This document shows positions 1-5,515 of a DNA stretch of 5,515 nt, in pieces. The notes under the pieces were generated by a model. It had not been told where the DNA came from, searched no databases, and was given only the letters and a program-made list of their open reading frames with translations. Source of the stretch: Acidobacteriota bacterium. Lineage in GTDB: Bacteria; Acidobacteriota; Terriglobia; UBA7540. The DNA lies in the NCBI GenBank assembly GCA_021789565.1, contig JAJYJL010000667.1:1-5515 (forward strand). Direction: 5' to 3'. Each line of letters opens with the position of its first letter. Position 1 is the first letter of the stretch. The position numbers were made by a program, and so were the translations under genes.

Positions 1-1559
1 TGCCGCATCTCTGGATGTTTCTGCTGAAGTCACTTACGCCTCCGCCTCATGAAGTTGTTCTGCTGGATGGTAATGCGCGACGCATGAGCGAGCTGGAGGT
101 CGTTGAGTATGTTCGAGGCCATCACATCGGTCTGGTGGGCATTGGAGCCATGACGCGCATGGCCGCCAAAGCCTATCGAGTGGCAGACGCGGTACGCGCC
201 GTTGGCGTGCCGGTAGTGATGGGCGGGCCCCACGTCACCGAAGTTCCGGATGAGCCTTTGGGGCGGGATGGCGGTCCACGCCACGCGGACTCGGTAGCGC
301 TCGGTGAAGCTGACTTTACTTGGCCCAGGATTGTGGCTGATGCGGAGCGAGGTGAGCTACAGGAAGTTTATGCACCCCTGGACGCGGAGGGTAAAGAAGT
401 AAAGCCCTCTCTGCAGGATTACCCTCAGATTCCCTGGGCCCGCATGGATCTCGAACAGTTCAACCTGATCAAGCATCTGCCCGGATTGGCGCGGCGGATT
501 CTCCGTCGCCTGGGGATGAGATGGCAGGCTTTCCATTTGATTCCCATCGAATCCGGGCGAGGCTGCCCCTATGGATGTGAGTTCTGTACGGTAACAGGGT
601 TCTTTGGAGACTCGATTCGTTTCCGTTCCAACGAAAGCATAGTGAATGAACTGCTTGCGCTGAAGGCGCTCGCCAAGCGGCAAAAAGGCAAAATTGCAGT
701 TTTCTTTGTTGACGATAATTTTGCCATCAATCCCCGCCGCACGAAGGCGCTCTTGCGGGAGATTATTGCCCGCAACGCGCACATCCCCTGGGTAGCCCAG
801 ATCAGCATGAATCTGCTGCGAGACGAAGAACTGGTTTCCCTGATTGCCCAGAGCGGCGGCAAATGGATCTTCATGGGCCTGGAATCGATTGATCCCGAGA
901 ATCTGAAGAGTGTTTCCAAGGGTTTTAACAAGCCGGCCGAATACAACGCAGTTCTGGAACGCCTCAGCCGGCACAATCTTTATGCTATAACTTCATTCAT
1001 CTTTGGCATGGATGGTGATCGTCCCGGTGTCGCCGAGCGCACTCTGGAGCAGATTCGCTCCTGGCCCCCCGGGCTTCCCGTGTTTGGCCTCCTGACTCCT
1101 TACCCTGCAACACCACTTTACAACAAGCTCGCCGCCACAGGCCGTCTGACCCGTCCCAGGCACTGGCTGGACTTTAAACCCTTCGTGATGGCCTACTCTC
1201 CACTGGGGCTTTCCGCGGAACAGTCTGAAGCTGAGGTACGGCAAGCTTGGAAAGCCTCATACTCACCAAAGGCCATGGCGTCGGCCTTGGAGCGCCTCAA
1301 GGATAAGCCGATCGCAGATCGGATCATCCACTTGTGTTCGCGCCTGGCGTTTCGAGGCATTTACTTTCCCCAACTGAGGCGCAGAGACTGGGCACGGCTG
1401 GTCTTCGAAAACCGGGGTCCAATCTTCAAGACCGTTGGATCGGCACTCGTGGCGAAATTTAAACCGCACTCTGCGGCTGATTTGAGACATGCAGAATCGG
1501 ATGGAATGCCGCTTGCTTCCGGTGGGCCGGGCCGGGAAACGCTCTTCCCGGAAACATAA
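1..1559 (+). CDS. B12-binding radical SAM protein, 5'-partial
   Basis: This is a cobalamin-binding radical SAM enzyme that would use a [4Fe-4S] cluster and SAM to form a 5'-deoxyadenosyl radical; members with this layout are often methyltransferases or C-C bond-forming enzymes acting on unactivated carbons. Counting from the ATG at 15, residues 1-125 are the later part of a B12-binding Rossmann domain (VVLLD 15-19, GGPH 70-73, LGEAD 96-100). The cluster motif CPYGCEFC has C184, C188 and C191. FVDDNF lies at 231-236 and GLES at 288-291, both typical of the radical SAM barrel. The C-terminal part, roughly 360-514, is family-specific and of unknown role. The gene almost certainly starts upstream of the window: the in-frame codons from base 3 read PHLW and continue the B12-domain pattern seen in the next gene, while the first beta strand is missing. 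An Arg-rich stretch (about 160-169) lies just before the barrel. The substrate is not recognised. The domain call is firm; the specific reaction is not. Confidence 0.9.
   Translation, partial: PHLWMFLLKSLTPPPHEVVLLDGNARRMSELEVVEYVRGHHIGLVGIGAMTRMAAKAYRVADAVRAVGVPVVMGGPHVTEVPDEPLGRDGGPRHADSVALGEADFTWPRIVADAERGELQEVYAPLDAEGKEVKPSLQDYPQIPWARMDLEQFNLIKHLPGLARRILRRLGMRWQAFHLIPIESGRGCPYGCEFCTVTGFFGDSIRFRSNESIVNELLALKALAKRQKGKIAVFFVDDNFAINPRRTKALLREIIARNAHIPWVAQISMNLLRDEELVSLIAQSGGKWIFMGLESIDPENLKSVSKGFNKPAEYNAVLERLSRHNLYAITSFIFGMDGDRPGVAERTLEQIRSWPPGLPVFGLLTPYPATPLYNKLAATGRLTRPRHWLDFKPFVMAYSPLGLSAEQSEAEVRQAWKASYSPKAMASALERLKDKPIADRIIHLCSRLAFRGIYFPQLRRRDWARLVFENRGPIFKTVGSALVAKFKPHSAADLRHAESDGMPLASGGPGRETLFPET
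1532..1551 (+). other. perfect 7-bp hairpin at the 3' end of the first radical SAM gene
   Basis: CCGGGAA (1532-1538) and TTCCCGG (1545-1551) are exact inverted repeats around a 6-nt loop. The hairpin sits inside the last codons of the upstream gene and ends 5 nt before its stop codon. No T-run follows, so it does not look like a normal intrinsic terminator. It could act as an RNA-processing or stability element between the two radical SAM genes, or be chance in GC-rich sequence. Confidence 0.35.
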
Positions 1560-1628
1560 CCTCGGGTGTTCCCCTGGCAGGGCTTGGCCCAGAGATGGAA
1601 TTGCGGTGGCTACGCGCTTAAATCTACT

Positions 1629-1632
1629 GGAG
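1629..1632 (+). promoter_or_regulatory. ribosome binding site deciding the start of the second radical SAM gene
   Basis: GGAG is followed by an 8-nt spacer and then the ATG at 1641. An in-frame GTG at 1566 would add 25 residues but has no Shine-Dalgarno sequence, and the added residues do not look like part of the B12 domain. The ATG at 1641 is therefore preferred. Confidence 0.6.
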
Positions 1633-1640
1633 AAGATGAG

Positions 1641-3308
1641 ATGCCGAAGTCGACTGAGTTTCACAGGTCATCCGTGTCGGGGACTTCGGATGATCCAGGC
1701 GAGGCGCCGGGCTTTCGTCCGCTCGGCCCGGCTCTAAAGGTACTTCTGGTTTGGCCGCGGTTCCCATCCTCGTTCTGGACCTTTGATGGAATTCTGGATC
1801 TTGTCCCCATCGAGACGGACCAGCCGCCACTCGGCCTGCTGACTGTCGCCGCACTCTGTCCAAAGACATGGACGCTAAGGCTGATCGACCGAAGCTTTGA
1901 GGACTTGCTCGATGCAGACTTGCTTTGGGCCGATCTCATCATGGTTAGCGGCATGCGCGTTCAGAAAGATGACATTCACGAAATCCTCCTGAGGGCGCGG
2001 GTCCTGGGCAAGCGAACGATAATCGGCGGACCTTTCGCGAGCAGCGAACCGGAACTCTTACTTCGGCTGGCGGACCATGTGGTGGTAGGTGAACCGGACG
2101 AGATGTTCCCTGAGATTGCTTCTGACCTTGAACAGGGTTCTGCCAAACATCTCTACGTGGTCAAGGAAAAGCCTGATGTCAGCAAGACTCCTCTCCCCAG
2201 GTTCGATCTGCTTAAAATCCACAAGTATGCTTCAATGGCCATTCAGTTCTCCCGCGGCTGCCCCTTTCAGTGCGAATTCTGTGACATCATCACCATTTAC
2301 GGAAGGAAGCCACGAACCAAGCATCCTGCCCAGCTGATAGCCGAACTTGATGCCTTGTTTGAGCTTGGATGGCGCGACCAAGTCTTTATCGTTGACGACA
2401 ATTTTATCGGGAACCACAAACTGGCTCTCGAACTGGCCCGTGAACTCCACAAGTGGCAGGAATGTCACGGCTACCCGCTACTGTTTTACACCGAGGCCTC
2501 AATCGATCTGGCGCAGAAACCGGCATTGATTGACGCCATGGTAAAGGCAGGCTTTTTTTACGTTTTCATCGGAATCGAGAGCCCCTCCCCTGAAGCCTTG
2601 GGGGAAGCTAAGAAATTTCAAAACCTGCGGCGTGATCTTCTAGAGAGCGTACACTACATCCAGAGCCAGGGTCTATGGGTGACGGCGGGTTTCATCATCG
2701 GATTCGATTCCGATACCGAAGCAATCTTCGAACAGCAGAGTGACTTTATTGAGCGGGCGGCCATTCCATGGGCCATGGTCGGATTTCTGCAGGCGCCGCC
2801 CACGACACCGCTTTTTGAGCGAATGCTGAAAGAAGGCCGGATACTGATGGATACCACAGCCACGAGTAATTTTGATCCCCCCAACTTCAAAACTCTTTTA
2901 CCCCTGCCAGTCCTGCTTAAGGGATTCCGGGAGACGCTATCTTCCTTATACGCACCCTCGGCATTCTACGACCGGTGCTATCGGTCACTTCTGCAGTGGA
3001 AGGCCCGGGAGCCGCAGAGAGCACCCGCAATTCCACTCTGGCCAATGCTTGGAATCCTGGTTCGCTCGATCGTTCACCAGGGTCTTTTCTCCAATTACCG
3101 GGGAGCGTACTGGAAGTTTCTGTTTCGGCTCCTCATGCATTGGCTGTTCGTTCCACGCAAGCTCAGCCTTGGGTTCGCGATGCTGCTGTCAGGACATCAT
3201 TTCATACCCTACGCGAGGCGCGTCGAGGAACAATTGGAGATCGAACTCGATAAATGCAGGGCCCAGCAGGGGACCGCTGAATTAAAAGAAGAGACGGCTG
3301 CTTGCTAG
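1641..3308 (+). CDS. B12-binding radical SAM protein, HpnP-like with DUF4070-type C-terminus
   Basis: This 555-residue protein is close in length and layout to the hopanoid C-2 methylase HpnP, which methylates hopanoids using SAM and cobalamin. Counting from the ATG at 1641: residues 33-165 form the B12-binding domain (KVLLVWPRFPSSF at 33-45, PPLGLL 62-67, SGM 103-105, GGP 129-131, GEPDE 150-154). The radical SAM motif CPFQCEFC has C207, C211 and C214. VDDNF is at 251-255 and GIES at 311-314. The region after about 385, including LQAPPTTPLF, SNFDPP and a late GHHF segment (518-521), matches my recollection of the HpnP/DUF4070 tail. Several hydrophobic helices between about 465 and 520 may associate with the membrane. 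The gene follows the other radical SAM gene by 81 nt and is probably co-transcribed with it. The family is broad and also includes enzymes acting on other substrates, and no squalene-hopene cyclase is visible here. HpnP identity is therefore possible but unproven, and no symbol is given. Confidence 0.9.
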   Translation: MPKSTEFHRSSVSGTSDDPGEAPGFRPLGPALKVLLVWPRFPSSFWTFDGILDLVPIETDQPPLGLLTVAALCPKTWTLRLIDRSFEDLLDADLLWADLIMVSGMRVQKDDIHEILLRARVLGKRTIIGGPFASSEPELLLRLADHVVVGEPDEMFPEIASDLEQGSAKHLYVVKEKPDVSKTPLPRFDLLKIHKYASMAIQFSRGCPFQCEFCDIITIYGRKPRTKHPAQLIAELDALFELGWRDQVFIVDDNFIGNHKLALELARELHKWQECHGYPLLFYTEASIDLAQKPALIDAMVKAGFFYVFIGIESPSPEALGEAKKFQNLRRDLLESVHYIQSQGLWVTAGFIIGFDSDTEAIFEQQSDFIERAAIPWAMVGFLQAPPTTPLFERMLKEGRILMDTTATSNFDPPNFKTLLPLPVLLKGFRETLSSLYAPSAFYDRCYRSLLQWKAREPQRAPAIPLWPMLGILVRSIVHQGLFSNYRGAYWKFLFRLLMHWLFVPRKLSLGFAMLLSGHHFIPYARRVEEQLEIELDKCRAQQGTAELKEETAAC

Positions 3309-3439
3309 AGGTCAGTTTGGTTTTTATGCAGGGCACAAACCGTCCGAAAGAGACCAATAGTGGACCGGGGTGCTTTCAAGTCCGGAGGCAAAAACTGAAC
3401 ACAATACCCAATCGCTGAACGCTCCATGGCTTGCAGGTG

Positions 3440-3448
3440 TGGTACACT
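3440..3448 (+). promoter_or_regulatory. weak candidate extended -10 promoter upstream of the desaturase
   Basis: TGGTACACT fits an extended -10 pattern (TG-N-TANNNT), but no good -35 hexamer lies 16-18 nt upstream. It would give an mRNA leader of about 125 nt before the desaturase start. The 269-nt gap (3309-3577) suggests the desaturase could have its own promoter, but this site is only a guess from the pattern. Confidence 0.2.
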
Positions 3449-3564
3449 GGATTTGCGTCTGATGCACACAGTTCTGTCGCTTGGGTCAGATTAACTGTTC
3501 TTCCAATTTCCATTATCAATCCCATTCGCATATGGTCGACGCACGCGGACCTCTTAGTATCCGC

Positions 3565-3570
3565 AGGAGG
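3565..3570 (+). promoter_or_regulatory. strong ribosome binding site for the desaturase GTG start
   Basis: A perfect AGGAGG lies 7 nt before the GTG at 3578. The reading frame stays open upstream to a TTG at 3431, but that start has no Shine-Dalgarno sequence and the extra 49 residues do not resemble a desaturase N-terminus. This site fixes the start at 3578. Confidence 0.8.
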
Positions 3571-3577
3571 AAGCAGT

Positions 3578-4618
3578 GTGAGCGATGTAAGCCAGGATTC
3601 ACCTTTGGCACACGCAGAGGATCAGATCAACCCGATGGCCTGGAAGGCGGTTGTCGCCAGGTACCAGCAGCCCTCGCTGTGGCGCAGCGTCTTTCAGATT
3701 GTTAACTCGGTGGTGCCTTACGTGGCACTCTGGTTTCTAATGGATTGGACCCTGGCGGTGTCCGGTTGGCTCATCCTGCCGCTGGCTATTCTGGCGGGTG
3801 GCTTTCTGGCGCGCATCTTTATCATCCACCACGATTGCGGCCACGGGTCATTCTTCAAGTCCCGAACCGCCAATGATGTTGTTGGATTCGTTACCGGAGT
3901 GCTGACGTTCACTCCCTACCACTTCTGGCGCTTTGAACACGCCGTGCACCATGCCGGCTCGGGCGATCTGGACAGGCGTGACCTCGGTTCCGTGTGGACC
4001 ATGACGGTGCAGGAATACCTGGAGGCGCCCTGGTGGAAGCGGTTCGCCTATCGCGTCATGCGCAACCCGGTTGTCCTCCTGGTGGTGGTACCGTCGTTCC
4101 TGTTCCTGGTGGCCCACCGGTTTGCCTCCGCACGCGCCAGCAGACGTGACCGGCACTCCGTGTATTGGACGAACGCTGCCATTTTAGCGATGGCCGGCTT
4201 GCTGAGCCTGGTGATGGGCCTCAAAGCATACCTCGTGATTCAACTCTCGGTGATGACGGTGGCGAGCACGGCGGGAGTCTGGCTGTTTTACGTGCAGCAT
4301 CAATTTGAAGGAGTTAACTGGCAACGCCACAGCGAGTGGGATTACACTACAGCAGCCCTGGAAGGCAGCTCGTTTTATAGGTTGCCCCGGGTCCTGCAGT
4401 GGTTTTCAGGCAATATCGGCTTTCATCACGTCCACCACCTGAACCCGCGCATTCCTAACTACAACCTGGAGAAGTGCCACAACGAGGGTCCGATGTTTCA
4501 GCAGGTCAAAGCCATAACTCTGCGCTCAAGCCTGAAGTCCCTTTCTCTGCATTTGTGGGACGAATCTAAACAAGGATTGGTGGGTTACGGCTACCTCAGA
4601 ACCCTTCGCAAGCGGTAG
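3578..4618 (+). CDS. membrane fatty acid desaturase, acyl-lipid delta-12/omega-6 (DesA-like) type
   Basis: This di-iron membrane enzyme introduces a cis double bond in an acyl chain using O2 and an electron donor such as ferredoxin. The 346-residue product (GTG at 3578) has the three diagnostic histidine boxes: HDCGH at 85-89, HAVHH at 121-125 and HHVHH at 283-287. The run around the third box, NIGFHHVHHLNPRIPNYNL, and the segment FYVQHQFE (about 237-244) are characteristic of the acyl-lipid delta-12/omega-6 branch. Hydrophobic segments at about 42-83, 163-182 and 199-241 are the expected membrane spans, with the histidine boxes facing the cytoplasm. Length is normal for bacterial members and no catalytic histidine is missing. 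It lies 269 nt downstream of the HpnP-like gene in the same orientation, so co-transcription is possible but not shown. Regiospecificity cannot be assigned from sequence alone; the family call is very secure. Confidence 0.95.
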   Translation: MSDVSQDSPLAHAEDQINPMAWKAVVARYQQPSLWRSVFQIVNSVVPYVALWFLMDWTLAVSGWLILPLAILAGGFLARIFIIHHDCGHGSFFKSRTANDVVGFVTGVLTFTPYHFWRFEHAVHHAGSGDLDRRDLGSVWTMTVQEYLEAPWWKRFAYRVMRNPVVLLVVVPSFLFLVAHRFASARASRRDRHSVYWTNAAILAMAGLLSLVMGLKAYLVIQLSVMTVASTAGVWLFYVQHQFEGVNWQRHSEWDYTTAALEGSSFYRLPRVLQWFSGNIGFHHVHHLNPRIPNYNLEKCHNEGPMFQQVKAITLRSSLKSLSLHLWDESKQGLVGYGYLRTLRKR

Positions 4619-4965
4619 TGATTCCGCCAGCTTCCATGATGATCGGGCGCGCCTGAGTGACAGAGAGGTTTGCTAGAAACTACATTTACCTCAAACGACT
4701 CAATAAAGGACCCGTTCTAATTGCAAGCCCAAGCCATGGAGCAGGAAAAGGCTTCCGAGAAAAATTGGCTCATAAATGTTGCAGCTACCACCCTGACTCC
4801 TTCCTCACATTTGCAAGACTTCCTGATTCGGATCATCAGGGCTAATGAGGATATAGTGAACAATATCTGAACCCAGGCCTGCTGCAATCCAGTCTCGACC
4901 CTCTTGCAATCGACATTGATGCCCGGAGAAATGTCCCTCTTCGCTCCCCGCTTGTTGGTTTGGAG
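4619..4965 (+). other. 347-bp non-coding gap between convergent genes, with two small inverted repeats
   Basis: No convincing gene is seen. A 62-codon GTG frame at 4657-4845 lacks a ribosome binding site and has no recognisable motif. Two short inverted repeats occur: CCTGAT/ATCAGG (4822-4827 and 4835-4840, 7-nt loop) and GATAT/ATATC (4850-4854 and 4863-4867, 8-nt loop). Neither is followed by a T-run on either strand, so they are not convincing terminators, although transcription from both sides is expected to end in this region. Confidence 0.5.
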
Positions 4966-5433
4966 TTAATCGGTGCGGCTTCGGAAGCGCTTCAGGTATG
5001 CTGCGCCAAAAGCATGTTGCGCGACCTCAGCCGCTCTGGAAAGGTCAAAGACGAGATCAAGAACATCAAATGCTCCGATCTGCATGGCCTCTGCCCATTG
5101 GTCGAGGTCGAAAGTGCGAGCTAAGAGCACGATCTCGAAACTTAAACTACGCTGATTCGCAAGCCCGATCAGGCGCTTCCACGACCCCTCACCTGCAAAC
5201 GGAGTGGTGAAGATAACACCGAACCGGTCGAATCGTGCAGACTCACAGCCTGCTGCCATGTTATCTACGCTTTCCGAATCCAAGCCCGCTTCCCGTAAAA
5301 GGGTTTCCAGCCGACGCGTGTCAGAATTGGTCTCGCAGACGATTAGGATTCGAGCGGTATCGGACGTTCTCGGGGTTAAGTCAACGGGAGGTTGAATCTC
5401 ATAAGTCCCTTGTGGTACCGGTAGAAGACCCAT
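4966..5433 (-). CDS. degenerate (pseudo-)receiver-domain protein
   Basis: This 155-residue soluble protein has an N-terminal extension of about 26 residues, then one domain with the alternating strand/helix pattern of a CheY-like receiver, and no output domain. ARILIVCETNSDTRRLETLLREAG (27-50, shown in part: ARILIVCE) matches beta1-alpha1. FGVIFTTPF (71-79) matches beta3, EIVLLA (100-105) beta4, and IGAFDVLDLVFD (119-130) the beta5 region. Key residues are replaced: the acidic pair after beta1 is C33-E34, the phospho-acceptor Asp position is T77, the Thr/Ser switch position is L104 or A105, and the conserved Lys before Pro is L127. Classical phosphorylation is therefore unlikely. It may be a protein-interaction module or a phosphorylation-independent regulator. 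It is convergent with the desaturase, and its link to the lipid genes is unknown. The start is well supported by the upstream ribosome binding site. Confidence 0.75.
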   Translation of the reverse strand: MGLLPVPQGTYEIQPPVDLTPRTSDTARILIVCETNSDTRRLETLLREAGLDSESVDNMAAGCESARFDRFGVIFTTPFAGEGSWKRLIGLANQRSLSFEIVLLARTFDLDQWAEAMQIGAFDVLDLVFDLSRAAEVAQHAFGAAYLKRFRSRTD

Positions 5434-5438
5434 TGCTC

Positions 5439-5446
5439 ACCTCCTT
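5439..5446 (-). promoter_or_regulatory. near-perfect ribosome binding site of the pseudo-receiver gene
   Basis: On the minus strand AAGGAGGT (complement of 5439-5446) precedes the ATG at 5433-5431 by 5 nt. This extensive match to the 16S rRNA anti-Shine-Dalgarno sequence confirms that the gene is real and fixes its start, and suggests efficient translation. Confidence 0.8.
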
Positions 5447-5515
5447 TGTTCTTTCTGTTGACCCCAAATCAATTTTGACAAAGTTAGGTTATTCGGTGGC
5501 TGTAATCGTGCTACA

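Noticed and set aside
357..974. 205-codon open frame on the minus strand inside the first radical SAM gene
   Set aside because: It lies antisense to a clear radical SAM coding region, including its CxxxCxxC motif, and shows no domain of its own; it is a shadow frame.
1566..1640. GTG start at 1566 for the second radical SAM gene
   Set aside because: No Shine-Dalgarno sequence precedes it, whereas GGAG lies 8 nt before the ATG at 1641; the extra 25 residues add no recognisable domain sequence.
3431..3577. N-terminal extension of the desaturase from a TTG at 3431
   Set aside because: There is no ribosome binding site at 3431, while a perfect AGGAGG sits 7 nt before the in-frame GTG at 3578, and the shorter protein fits the family length.
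4657..4845. 62-codon open frame (+) between the desaturase and the pseudo-receiver
   Set aside because: It starts with GTG without a ribosome binding site, has no recognisable motif, and is short enough to occur by chance.
4822..4867. Bidirectional intrinsic terminator between the convergent genes
   Set aside because: The inverted repeats have only 5-6 bp stems and no T-run on either side, so they do not meet terminator criteria.
5475..5506. Consensus-like -35 TTGACA (5475-5480) with TGTAAT (5501-5506) on the plus strand as a divergent promoter
   Set aside because: The spacer is 20 nt, too long for a normal sigma-70 promoter, and any gene it would drive lies outside the window.

Overview
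This window probably comes from a bacterial chromosome of moderate-to-high GC content. The style suggests a soil or sediment lineage such as Acidobacteriota, but that is an inference from gene style only; there is no rRNA or marker gene to confirm it. No mobile element, tRNA, rRNA or CRISPR array is visible.

Layout: (1) Bases 1-1559 (+) encode a cobalamin-binding radical SAM protein that is cut off at its 5' end by the window edge. (2) After an 81-nt gap, bases 1641-3308 (+) encode a second B12-binding radical SAM protein. Its full length resembles the hopanoid C-2 methylase HpnP and its relatives, including a DUF4070-type C-terminal region. (3) After a 269-nt leader, bases 3578-4618 (+) encode an integral-membrane fatty acid desaturase of the acyl-lipid delta-12/omega-6 type, with all three histidine boxes and a GTG start behind a strong Shine-Dalgarno sequence. 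(4) Bases 4619-4965 hold no convincing gene, only small inverted repeats. (5) Bases 4966-5433 (-) encode a small, convergently transcribed protein shaped like a response-regulator receiver domain but lacking the residues needed for phosphorylation. It is preceded by a near-ideal ribosome binding site.

How the genes may work together: the two tandem radical SAM enzymes and the desaturase lie in the same direction. B12-dependent radical SAM proteins of the HpnP type methylate or otherwise modify unactivated carbons in lipids, and the desaturase introduces double bonds in acyl chains. A membrane-lipid remodelling locus is therefore the most economical reading. The substrates cannot be read from the sequence, and no hopanoid-cyclisation gene is present here. 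The degenerate receiver protein points the opposite way and need not belong to the same function.
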